The notes under the pieces were generated by a model, which saw only the letters and a list, made by a program, of their open reading frames with translations, did no database searches and was not told the DNA's origin. Shown here in pieces: positions 1 through 5,612 of a stretch of DNA of 9,392 bases. The DNA comes from an archaeon. GTDB lineage: Archaea > Nanobdellota > Nanobdellia > Woesearchaeales > GW2011-AR9. The stretch is from assembly GCA_023266155.1 (NCBI GenBank), contig JAHFRS010000035.1:1-9392 (forward strand). Direction: 5' to 3'. The position numbers and the translations under genes are program-made. The number at the start of each line of letters is the position of its first letter. Positions within the stretch are counted from its first letter, which is position 1.

Positions 1-239
1 TCGGCAAAGCCTTTTTTGCTTAAAGGCTTGATTACTTTGTTTACATAAGCATTGCCAAATCGTGCTACTACATCGAGTAACAAAGGTGTAGAATAAGGTA
101 GGGCCAGCAATCCGACTGTGCTTTCCACAATTAACGCGGCGTTAAATTCCGCTTGCTGATCATTTTTTTTTCGATAATTTTGAATCTCTTGCTCTGTTCC
201 CAGGGCATAGACTTTCAACAACGAGTCATCAATGGCCAT
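1..239 (-). CDS. Hypothetical protein, N-terminal part (runs off window)
   Basis: This open frame reads leftwards from an ATG at 239 and stays open for 79 codons to the window edge, so only the N-terminus is visible. It begins MAIDDSLLKVYALGTEQE. A charged, Gln- and Asn-rich stretch (about residues 16-33) is followed by a hydrophobic segment (about 34-60, including LIVESTVGLLALPYSTP) that could be a membrane helix or a buried helix. A TATA-like box at 262-270 lies about 27 nt upstream of the ATG on the same strand, which fits a leaderless archaeal transcript and supports this start. It is divergent from dus. I do not recognise the family and assign no function. Confidence 0.6.
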   Translation of the reverse strand, partial: MAIDDSLLKVYALGTEQEIQNYRKKNDQQAEFNAALIVESTVGLLALPYSTPLLLDVVARFGNAYVNKVIKPLSKKGFA

Positions 240-261
240 AGTGATTCCCTGCTCAGGAGAT

Positions 262-270
262 CTTTATATG
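262..270 (-). promoter_or_regulatory. TATA box of the leftward partial gene
   Basis: On the minus strand this reads CATATAAAG, centred about 27 nt before the ATG at 239, the usual distance for a leaderless archaeal mRNA. It is too close to the ATG at 275 to be a TATA box for a plus-strand transcript starting there. Confidence 0.5.
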
Positions 271-321
271 CTTTATGAATTTAATTTTTTCTACCCGGTC
301 AATCGAAGCCCCTAGCCCATA

Positions 322-332
322 CTTTTTTAAAT
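322..332 (+). promoter_or_regulatory. TATA box of dus
   Basis: CTTTTTTAAAT is centred about 26 nt upstream of the ATG at 353. The spacing predicts transcription starting at or next to that ATG, and this is the main reason for preferring 353 over 275 as the dus start. Confidence 0.5.
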
Positions 333-352
333 CACAAATCTTCCCTAATCAG

Positions 353-1315
353 ATGTTACCTCTTTTTCCCAGCAAAGCTTTTCTCGCACCGATGGCCGGG
401 ATTTCCGATCCAGCTTTGCGTTTACTCTGCCGAGAACTTGGAGCAGGATTAGTCGTCACAGAATTGACCAGTATCCATGCCATTGTTGCCAAAGAAGAAC
501 AGCTCAAAAAGTTACAAAAATCCATCACTGATTTTATCGCTTTCTCAGAACAAGAACGTCCTGTATCTATTCAACTATTTGGATCTGATTTATCTTTACT
601 CGCCAAAGCAGCAAAGATTGTTGAACCTTATTTTGACCTGATTGATTATAATATGGGATGTCCCGCTCCACACATCACCTGCCAGATGGCGGGAGCTGCC
701 TTGCTCCAAAATCCAGAACTGACGGAAAAAATATTTTCTACTTTAGTGAAAGCGGTGAAGAAACCAGTCACCTTAAAGATGAGAGCAGGAGTAGATAAGC
801 CTACTTGCTTTCAACAAACGGCACAAATTGCTGAACAATGCGGCATTCAAATGATAACTCTTCATGCACGTACGCTCAAGCAAGGTTACTCGGGACATGC
901 CGATTGGTCATTGATCAAAGAATTAAAATCTTTAGTGAAAATTCCCGTGGTGGGAAATGGAGACATTCAAACACCGGAAGATGCCAAACGCATGATGGAT
1001 GAAACTGGCTGCGATTATGTCATGATTGGCAGAGCTGCGTGTCAAAATCCCTTTTTATTTCAACAGATTAACGAATATCTGGCAAAGGGAACGTATCAGC
1101 CGATTACCTTGGAGCAAAAGTTGTCCGCATTTTTTCGCTATCTGGAGTATGCACAACAGTATCCTCTTAAATTTGCCAATATTCGTTTGCAGGCGATGAA
1201 TTTTACGAAAGGTTCTCCGGGCAGTAAAGAGTTACGGTTGCGGATTGGACAAACACGAACGATTGAAGAATTAAAAAATGTGCTGGATGTTTTGAACAGG
1301 GAAATAGTGGCATAG
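353..1315 (+). CDS. dus: tRNA-dihydrouridine synthase (Dus family)
   Basis: FMN-dependent enzyme that reduces specific uridines in tRNA to 5,6-dihydrouridine using NAD(P)H. With the start at 353 the protein has 320 residues. Family landmarks follow the usual order: the LAPMAGISD flavin-site motif (about 11-19), IQLFGSD (about 73-79), the NMGCP motif with the expected catalytic Cys103 followed by GAALL, VTLKMRAG (about 139-146), LHARTLKQGYSGHADW (about 170-185), VVGNGDIQ (about 199-206), GRAACQNP (about 226-233), and a C-terminal helical domain with KGSPGSKELR. The frame is open back to an ATG at 275, but those 26 extra residues precede the normal family N-terminus, and a TATA box at 322-332 sits correctly for 353. 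The specific position modified cannot be read from sequence. The stop codon falls inside a tandem ATAGTGGC repeat. Confidence 0.95.
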   Translation: MLPLFPSKAFLAPMAGISDPALRLLCRELGAGLVVTELTSIHAIVAKEEQLKKLQKSITDFIAFSEQERPVSIQLFGSDLSLLAKAAKIVEPYFDLIDYNMGCPAPHITCQMAGAALLQNPELTEKIFSTLVKAVKKPVTLKMRAGVDKPTCFQQTAQIAEQCGIQMITLHARTLKQGYSGHADWSLIKELKSLVKIPVVGNGDIQTPEDAKRMMDETGCDYVMIGRAACQNPFLFQQINEYLAKGTYQPITLEQKLSAFFRYLEYAQQYPLKFANIRLQAMNFTKGSPGSKELRLRIGQTRTIEELKNVLDVLNREIVA

Positions 1316-1319
1316 TGGC
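1304..1319 (+). repeat. Tandem 8-bp repeat ATAGTGGC across the dus stop
   Basis: ATAGTGGC occurs twice in a row (1304-1311 and 1312-1319), with the dus TAG at 1313-1315. A third copy lies at 1393-1400, and its reverse complement GCCACTAT at 1430-1437, inside the hairpin arms described separately. The repeats may reflect slippage, an insertion footprint, or RNA pairing. Confidence 0.6.
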
Positions 1320-1340
1320 ATGGATAACTATTGTCAACAC

Positions 1341-1398
1341 CACTTATAATAACGGACACAAATGATTGATCAGATAGTTGTGTCCGTTAAATATAGTG
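1341..1398 (+). repeat. Inverted repeat 1 (12-bp perfect stem)
   Basis: TAACGGACACAA at 1350-1361 is exactly complementary to TTGTGTCCGTTA at 1378-1389, with a 16-nt loop. After a 5-nt mismatched stretch the pairing resumes with CCACT (1341-1345) and AGTGG (1394-1398), so the hairpin can extend past an internal loop. No U-tract follows, so it does not look like a simple terminator. It shares its right flank with inverted repeat 2. Confidence 0.75.
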
Positions 1399-1441
1399 GC
1401 GGTAAGGTATTGCTCAGCATTTAATGTCCGCCACTATATTT
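1389..1441 (+). repeat. Inverted repeat 2 (14-bp perfect stem)
   Basis: AAATATAGTGGCGG at 1389-1402 is exactly complementary to CCGCCACTATATTT at 1428-1441, with a 25-nt loop. It begins on the last base of inverted repeat 1, and the extended form of stem 1 (through 1398) would compete with it. The right arm ends in a short T-run and could also act as a TATA-like element for the damaged gene that follows. The element is unassigned: structured RNA, a small mobile remnant or a processing site are all possible. Confidence 0.75.
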
Positions 1442-1461
1442 CTGAAAGATGGTCATGACTA

Positions 1462-1645
1462 ATGATTTCTCCTGCTGGTTGCGAATACTGAAATTGATCG
1501 CTTCTACTTTGATGGTGGAGAGTTTAGAGCTGTGGCTACGGAAAGCAGTGGGTTTAGTTTTGGATGATATGATAAATTAGAAGGTAATCTTTTTAAAGTA
1601 GGAACCAATCCTGCTGATGTTGGTGATTGAGGGGGAGGTATTACA
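1462..1645 (+). pseudogene. Decayed 5' part of the following gene (in-frame TGA codons)
   Basis: Reading upstream of the ORF at 1646 in the same frame gives protein-like sequence from about 1481: NTEIDRFYFDGGEF, then SSGFSFG, a TGA at 1565-1567, then YDKLEGNLFKVGTNPADVGD, a TGA at 1628-1630, then GGGITVL into the open part. The continuity suggests one ancestral gene broken by two nonsense changes. An ATG at 1462, about 25 nt after a CTATATTT box (1434-1441), is in a different frame and reads only nine codons, so the original start may also be frameshifted. TGA recoding is an alternative, but TGA acts as an ordinary stop elsewhere in the window (2621-2623, 3839-3841) and tryptophan uses TGG. 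The family is not recognised. Confidence 0.55.
1634..1639 (+). promoter_or_regulatory. Shine-Dalgarno site GGAGGT
   Basis: GGAGGT lies 6 nt before the GTG at 1646, immediately after the in-frame TGA at 1628-1630. It could allow the distal 105 codons to be translated on their own, or it could be chance, since it also encodes Gly-Gly in the ancestral frame. Confidence 0.4.
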
Positions 1646-1963
1646 GTGTTGACGGAAGGAATGGATGGACGCTTGTTAGTGGTTTCAGTATCAGATCCAA
1701 GATATGCACTACATAGAACAAGGTTACAAGATGGAACAATATTAAATGTCAAGGAAGACCTTTGGCAAACTTCTGAACATCGACACATGGCTGCCACGTT
1801 GGGGGATGGTATCTCACAAGGCCCTCGTTTTTACGTCACGAATGTTCAACTTTCATCAGGTGAAACTATCAATCCAAAAAATGCGAGGTTGCCAGAAATG
1901 TTTCGATTACATGAGGGAATAGTTGTAGAGAGTTATGTTCGAGGCGAACCGAAGGTAGATTAA
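1646..1963 (+). CDS. Hypothetical protein, surviving C-terminal part of a broken gene
   Basis: The 105-codon open frame starts at GTG 1646 behind a good Shine-Dalgarno site and ends with TAA. Visible features are VVSVSDPRYALHRTRLQDG (about 12-30), GDGISQGPRFYVTNVQ (about 53-68) and a charged tail ending YVRGEPKVD. It has no membrane segment and looks soluble and beta-rich. Because the same frame continues upstream as plausible protein through two TGA codons, this is most likely the 3' part of a degenerating gene, though independent translation is possible. It converges on the prgI-like gene, and an oligo-T tract lies between them. I do not recognise the family and assign no function. Confidence 0.5.
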   Translation: MLTEGMDGRLLVVSVSDPRYALHRTRLQDGTILNVKEDLWQTSEHRHMAATLGDGISQGPRFYVTNVQLSSGETINPKNARLPEMFRLHEGIVVESYVRGEPKVD

Positions 1964-1974
1964 AACTTTTTTAA
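1960..1974. terminator. Bidirectional oligo-T terminator between convergent genes
   Basis: TTAAAA-CTT-TTTTAA is a small inverted repeat with a run of six T on the plus strand and four on the minus strand. It lies in the 25-nt gap between the stop at 1963 and the stop at 1989. Archaeal termination relies on oligo-T tracts, so it may serve both genes. Confidence 0.4.
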
Positions 1975-1988
1975 TGAGTTGGAGCTCG

Positions 1989-2246
1989 TTACCTCTCTTC
2001 GTACCAAACCTTAATGACGCAGGGAATAAATGCCAAAGATATTCTCACTGGCCAGCCAAATGACGGTTTGAGGAGGAAAGCTAACGCTATGGGGAGGAAG
2101 ATTATCGCATCCAAGAGCTGGCTAAATGTCAGCCCAAAGACAATCTTCTCTTTGTACTCCAATTGTTGGGGTATTTCGTAGGTCATAGTATTACTTACAA
2201 ACTTGCGCTGTACGCGAATGGTTTGGAGTAATTCCTTTCTGTTCAT
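1989..2246 (-). CDS. PrgI/VirB3-like small membrane protein
   Basis: The 85-residue protein carries the hallmark of the PrgI family, small inner-membrane components of type IV secretion/conjugation-like systems related to VirB3: a YEIPQQLEYKEKIVFGLTFSQLL stretch split by a Gly-Leu-Thr turn (about 23-45), followed by two hydrophobic helices (about 44-60 and 66-81) and a short charged tail. Members often begin near the M-x-Y-E-I-P motif, so Met21 (codon at 2186) is an alternative start. However, a TATA box centred about 24 nt upstream of the ATG at 2246 supports the longer form, and no Shine-Dalgarno precedes Met21. The usual partner, a VirB4-type ATPase, is not in this window, so the gene may be a remnant of a mobile element or a stand-alone protein. 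Family call is by motif memory. Confidence 0.65.
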   Translation of the reverse strand: MNRKELLQTIRVQRKFVSNTMTYEIPQQLEYKEKIVFGLTFSQLLDAIIFLPIALAFLLKPSFGWPVRISLAFIPCVIKVWYEER

Positions 2247-2265
2247 TCTGACAGAAGTAAGTCTC

Positions 2266-2274
2266 TATTTTAAG
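2266..2274 (-). promoter_or_regulatory. TATA box of the PrgI-like gene
   Basis: On the minus strand it reads CTTAAAATA, centred about 24 nt upstream of the ATG at 2246, consistent with a leaderless transcript. Confidence 0.45.
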
Positions 2275-2363
2275 GTTTTTCTTACCACTAAAAAAAGGTA
2301 CTAGTTAATCGGAGGTTGTGATGGATAACGTATTTCTGTCCCACACCCGTTTCTCTAGAAAAC

Positions 2364-2373
2364 TATTTAAATA
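2364..2373 (+). promoter_or_regulatory. TATA box of vapBC
   Basis: TATTTAAATA is centred about 27 nt upstream of the vapB ATG, with a purine-rich GAAAAC just before it that could be the TFB-binding (BRE) element. Spacing implies a leaderless vapBC mRNA. Confidence 0.6.
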
Positions 2374-2374
2374 G

Positions 2375-2391
2375 GTTATACTTTATATAAC
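2375..2391 (+). promoter_or_regulatory. Candidate VapB operator
   Basis: GTTATA and TATAAC form a perfect 6-bp inverted repeat separated by CTTTA. The site lies between the TATA box and the vapB start, where a bound repressor would block transcription initiation. AbrB-type antitoxins usually autoregulate their operon through such palindromes; binding here is inferred. Confidence 0.4.
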
Positions 2392-2395
2392 TAAA

Positions 2396-2623
2396 ATGGC
2401 TGAATGTGAAACCATCACCAGGAGATGGGGGAATTCATTAGGTATAACTCTGCCGAAGGAACTCGTGCAGAAAGAGCATCTCCATGTGGAACAGAAGGTG
2501 AAAGTCCTCATTCTGAAACCAAGCCGTACTGCCCAGGGAACGTTTGGGATGATGAAAGGGAAATGGAACAAAACAGCACAGGCCATTAAAGATCAAACGC
2601 GGGCTGAGCTGTATCATGGTTGA
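2396..2623 (+). CDS. vapB: VapB-type antitoxin, SpoVT/AbrB (MazE-like) DNA-binding protein
   Basis: Antitoxin and likely autorepressor of the downstream PIN toxin. The 75-residue protein has an N-terminal swapped-hairpin AbrB domain (about 4-41) with the characteristic RRWGNSLGITLPKELVQ signature and a V-E-Q-K-V-K-V-L-I-L strand. The C-terminal tail (about 50-75, with FGMMKGKWNKTAQAIK) is the part that in this family threads into the toxin active site. The ATG at 2396 is supported by a TATA box about 27 nt upstream. The last eight bases overlap vapC (2616-2623), so the two products are probably translationally coupled. The stop is a genuine TGA. Confidence 0.9.
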   Translation: MAECETITRRWGNSLGITLPKELVQKEHLHVEQKVKVLILKPSRTAQGTFGMMKGKWNKTAQAIKDQTRAELYHG

Positions 2624-2990
2624 GGAGATTTATTTCTTTGATTCTTATGCTATCATCGAAATACTCAAGGGCAATGAGCACTATCGGCCCTATGAGCACG
2701 GCATCATCCTTACCACGAAGCTGAATGTATTTGAAGTATGTTACAGCCTGCTGAGGGATTTTAAAGAACAGGAAGCCCAGCAGTTTTTAGAAAAATACTT
2801 CCCCTTTATCGTTGATTTTGACGATGATATTATTATGGAAGCTGCCAAATTTAGGTTGCAGCATAAAAAAAGAAATTTGTCCATGGCTGACTGCATTGGA
2901 TATATTACTGCCCGGCGCTGGGGAGTTAAGTTCTTGACCGGCGATAAAGAGTTTGAGGAGATTAAAGAAAATGTTGAGTTTGTTAAATAG
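2616..2990 (+). CDS. vapC: VapC-type PIN-domain ribonuclease toxin
   Basis: The 124-residue PIN domain has the acidic Mg2+-binding residues in the expected places: Asp9 (YFFDSYAIIE), Glu40 (LNVFEVCYSL), Asp92 (SMADCIGYITA) and Asp110 (FLTGDKEFE). Family members cleave RNA, often tRNA or rRNA; the target cannot be told from sequence. Length is typical of VapC and all four core acids are intact, so the toxin is probably active. It follows vapB with an 8-nt overlap, the usual antitoxin-first order. A GAGGAGAT motif lies inside its own first codons, so translation probably depends on coupling with vapB. Confidence 0.9.
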   Translation: MVEEIYFFDSYAIIEILKGNEHYRPYEHGIILTTKLNVFEVCYSLLRDFKEQEAQQFLEKYFPFIVDFDDDIIMEAAKFRLQHKKRNLSMADCIGYITARRWGVKFLTGDKEFEEIKENVEFVK

Positions 2991-3012
2991 TTTGTCAACC
3001 ACCTTCCCGATA

Positions 3013-3036
3013 ATTCACAATATTCTTAAACCCCGG
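3013..3036 (+). promoter_or_regulatory. Promoter of the 3065-4545 operon (shared motif with glmS)
   Basis: ATTCACAA, two variable bases, TTCTTAAA, then a C-rich stretch. The same arrangement occurs before glmS at 5842-5865 with 19 of 24 bases identical. TTCTTAAA would be the TATA box and CACAA the upstream BRE region. The box centre is about 37 nt before the ATG at 3065, predicting a leader of roughly 10 nt that contains AGGGGGAA as a ribosome-binding site. Confidence 0.45.
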
Positions 3037-3064
3037 TTTTCAGAAGAGAGCAGGGGGAACATCC

Positions 3065-3841
3065 ATGAATACCGCCACGACCCATCACCAGTTGTTTTCA
3101 CGGCTGGAAGGCTTGTATTATGCCTTAACTTTGGCGGTGCAGGATCCCGTCATAATACCTAATCCTGAATTTGACCGTGAGAAACCAAATGCTCTGCCCT
3201 TTGATATTTCTAAAGTCTATTTCTATGTTGACGATGAACGGGGCTCAGAGATCATGGAGTTACGCCTTAAAACTGCCGCCTCGGATATTACCACTGCTTT
3301 TCGTTCCCATCAACAAATGAGTGAAATCTTTTCGTTGCTGGAACAACAAGCTCGTGGGCAGGAAAAGAAAGAATTCGCCGAAAGTATTACTTCTTTGTGC
3401 ACAATGGTGGACGCCTATGCTTCGTTCATTGCTGACCATCAGCAGCACCTGAGGGAAAAAGCCTTTTTAGACTATCCTCATTACACTGACCAACACTTCA
3501 GTTATCGTCGGCAAAAGAAGTCTAAAACCGTGCGGGGAAGCAGCGAAGGAAATCTCGTTCAGATTGCGGTTGTGGAAAAAGTGGTAAGTTCATCGTTGGA
3601 CTCGGTATCCTATTTTAACTCTGAAGGATCCCAACGGGGAATAGAACGGGAGATGCAGCAGTTTCGTGTTGTACTCTCAGATTTATCTTCATTTCAGGGA
3701 TCGCTCTGGAGTGAGATTTATACCGGTCATCCCGACAGTTCATACAGCAAAAGAATTGAATTAACCAAGATGTTATTGCGAGAGCATTTTAGTTTTGACG
3801 TTGAACAAGAAAAGAACGATAACAGAGAGGGCTCACGATGA
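3065..3841 (+). CDS. Hypothetical protein, first gene of a two-gene operon
   Basis: The 258-residue protein is not recognised. It has no signal peptide or membrane helix and is probably cytoplasmic. The N-terminal part (1-25) is likely helical, followed by a beta-like segment with ISKVYFYVDDERGSEIMELRLK (split around Asp56-Asp57). A long helical region (about 70-133) is rich in Gln and Glu, and a basic patch YRRQKKSKTVRG lies at about 147-158. The C-terminal third contains a VQIAVVEKVVSSSLDSVSY segment and a further helix with a charged tail. The start is supported by AGGGGGAA about 7 nt upstream and a promoter-like element. Its TGA stop overlaps the next ATG by 4 nt, so the two proteins are probably made together and may interact. 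Confidence 0.75.
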   Translation: MNTATTHHQLFSRLEGLYYALTLAVQDPVIIPNPEFDREKPNALPFDISKVYFYVDDERGSEIMELRLKTAASDITTAFRSHQQMSEIFSLLEQQARGQEKKEFAESITSLCTMVDAYASFIADHQQHLREKAFLDYPHYTDQHFSYRRQKKSKTVRGSSEGNLVQIAVVEKVVSSSLDSVSYFNSEGSQRGIEREMQQFRVVLSDLSSFQGSLWSEIYTGHPDSSYSKRIELTKMLLREHFSFDVEQEKNDNREGSR

Positions 3842-4545
3842 ACGAAAAAACCTACCATTACACCGACCCTCATTTTTTAAATAAGCTGGTGATGTCTATC
3901 TCTCCGGAACGCTGTGCTTTAACTGCTTATATGTATCCTGACGTGGAAGAATTCATTGAATTGGCACAGAAAAAGCCGTCGTGGGATTACCACTTTTACA
4001 ACCAGCTAAGCGCTGAGGCCATGCAGTTCTGGAAGGATTATACTGTGCACATGATTTCCCTTTGTCAGAAGCACGATATTCATCCTTTTTGGGGTCTGTT
4101 GTTTGAGTATGATTATCGCCAATTTGAAGAGCCTAAAATTTCTTTCGCTGGATTTAGCCATGATGGCACGACCAAAGGTGAGCCACGAAAAACGTTAGTT
4201 CATCCTGCTCTTTTTGCTGAAGAGAGGAAATGGTATTCCATCAGTTTTGTCAATGCGAAGGGGAAAGAAAGTGTTGAGAGAGTACAGCAGGCGATCGTCG
4301 GGTTTATTGAGCAGGGTTATCGGGTAACATCTCTAAAGGCGAATCTTAATCCACGTACTGAAAGTCGAGGAACCTGTGAGGATGCGTATGATGCCGAGGT
4401 GTCTGATGCCCGTTTGTGGGCTCATGATGGCACAGTGACCATCCAGGGTGATGTTAGTTTTGATTTTGATGAAATTCGTAAGATGCCGCAAAAACAGCCT
4501 GCGCCTCTGCTGCTGGAAGAAGTGCTCAAAAATGTTTTACTTTAA
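3838..4545 (+). CDS. Hypothetical protein, second gene of a two-gene operon
   Basis: The 235-residue protein is not recognised. It appears soluble. Helical, aromatic-rich sequence (about 10-90, with SWDYHFYNQLSAEAMQFWKDY) precedes a likely beta-rich middle (ISFAGFSHDG, about 101-110; KWYSISFVNAKGKESVERVQ, about 131-150) and a C-terminal part with ARLWAHDGTVTIQGDVSFDF (about 191-210). Several conserved-looking His, Asp and Glu residues could be functional, but no known active site is evident. Translation is coupled to the upstream gene through an ATGA overlap, with GAGAGG 7 nt before the ATG. Its TAA stop is interlocked with the TAA of the convergent minus-strand gene in a shared TTAA at 4542-4545. 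Confidence 0.75.
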   Translation: MNEKTYHYTDPHFLNKLVMSISPERCALTAYMYPDVEEFIELAQKKPSWDYHFYNQLSAEAMQFWKDYTVHMISLCQKHDIHPFWGLLFEYDYRQFEEPKISFAGFSHDGTTKGEPRKTLVHPALFAEERKWYSISFVNAKGKESVERVQQAIVGFIEQGYRVTSLKANLNPRTESRGTCEDAYDAEVSDARLWAHDGTVTIQGDVSFDFDEIRKMPQKQPAPLLLEEVLKNVLL

Positions 4546-5612
4546 TATTTCTTCAGAAAATAATTAGTTTTAAATGGGTTATTTAAATGATCACCGAACA
4601 ATTGACTCTGCCGAAAACTCTGATGTTGCCCTGCTCGAGTAAAGAGGGTCTGGTCAGGTATTTGTTCTGCTTTTGCGACCAAAGCTTCTAATTCTGGATT
4701 TGAGACTGTAGTCAGGTGTTCCCTTACTGCACTTATCATTTCAGCACGTTCGGATGGTTTCATTGGCCTAGATCTCTTTCCACTATATTCTAGAACACTC
4801 AAAGAAGAGTGCTCACCCTGGAAGAGATAAAGTTGATCTCCCATGACATAATTAAATCCATCAGAAAAAACACGTGGCTCACTTTTCTGATAAGGCGTGT
4901 ACGATTCCGGAATTTCGATGATCGGTACATTTATAGAGTATGCTACTCGACGCAATTCCCTTGCTAAGGAGTGATTTACCATGTCTCCATCAGGAAACAC
5001 TTTGATAAACACCCCTGTAATTTTCACTTTCTCACCGTTTCGTCCCGTTCCTGTAACCACCACTTCGTTATAGGTCTGCGAAGAAGTGTACTGAAGAATA
5101 CTATCCGGATCAGCAATGCCTTTTGTATCACGTTCTCGATATAATGCTGTTCTCGTTTCATCTCCTTTAAAAAAGAGAGTGCCACAATCTTGGCTATATG
5201 TTTGGAGAATATTACCTTCAGGAACGGCCAAGATATATCCTCCACCTTGCCACGTTTCACGATGCTGAGCGTCAATGAGAGAGGTTGAAATAACCCTCTT
5301 TTCGGCAATTTTCTCCGGTGTTCTCAAGAGATCAATTTTTTCAGATTTGAGGGTGGGATCTCGCTGCATTTCCTCACAAATCATTATCATCTGCATTGAC
5401 GAAGCAACACTCCTTTCTGATACCGCATGAACAAGATACCTAAAATGTTCTGAATGCTGGCATGGATCAGTTAACCTTTCCCAACCAGCTAAGTCTTTAC
5501 TGTAGGGAACACATGAATCTAAATAATTTATTTTCTCTCTATTTATATATTCATTCATTAATTTCTTGATTCGACCATACCCTTCACATAATTCTTCAAT
5601 GGAATGAGGCAT
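4542..5612 (-). CDS. Putative ADP-ribosyltransferase-like protein (candidate toxin)
   Basis: The 356-residue protein has no recognised full-length family, but its central part resembles the ADP-ribosyltransferase fold. RYLVHAVSERSVASSM (about 58-73) looks like the H-x-T/S first strand and helix with His62. KRVISTSLIDAQ (about 105-116) looks like the Ser-Thr-Ser strand. GGYILAVPEGN (about 124-134) matches the following strand. YNEVVVTG (181-188) resembles the catalytic-Glu strand with Glu183, then VKITGVFIK (196-204). Spacing between the Ser-Thr-Ser and Glu motifs is longer than in classical enzymes. Residues 205-356 form an unassigned C-terminal domain. A strong GGAGG lies 7 nt before the ATG, which overlaps the stop of a 46-codon gene by one base. 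The enzyme class is inferred from motifs only. Confidence 0.8.
   Translation of the reverse strand: MPHSIEELCEGYGRIKKLMNEYINREKINYLDSCVPYSKDLAGWERLTDPCQHSEHFRYLVHAVSERSVASSMQMIMICEEMQRDPTLKSEKIDLLRTPEKIAEKRVISTSLIDAQHRETWQGGGYILAVPEGNILQTYSQDCGTLFFKGDETRTALYRERDTKGIADPDSILQYTSSQTYNEVVVTGTGRNGEKVKITGVFIKVFPDGDMVNHSLARELRRVAYSINVPIIEIPESYTPYQKSEPRVFSDGFNYVMGDQLYLFQGEHSSLSVLEYSGKRSRPMKPSERAEMISAVREHLTTVSNPELEALVAKAEQIPDQTLFTRAGQHQSFRQSQLFGDHLNNPFKTNYFLKKY

Noticed and set aside
1341..1441. CRISPR array or tRNA gene
   Set aside because: There are no regularly spaced direct repeats with spacers and no T-loop or anticodon-stem pattern; the structure consists of two inverted repeats.
1504..1797. 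97-codon minus-strand ORF
   Set aside because: Antisense to the broken gene, Ser/Pro-rich and without promoter or ribosome-binding site; the plus-strand reading is far more protein-like.
1462..1963. Alternative genetic code with TGA as a sense codon
   Set aside because: TGA ends vapB and the 3065-3841 gene in tight overlaps with the next start codon, and intact genes such as glmS use TGG for Trp and contain no internal TGA.
1320..2340. Resemblance between ATGGATAACTATTGTC at 1320 and ATGGATAACGTATTTCTGTC at 2321
   Set aside because: Needs gaps and does not extend on either side, so it is probably chance.
2321..2374. A 17-codon ORF with GGAGGT 4 nt upstream (MDNVFLSHTRFSRKLFK)
   Set aside because: Very short, ends inside the vapB TATA box, has no well-placed promoter and no recognisable motif. 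A leader peptide or remnant is possible but unsupported.
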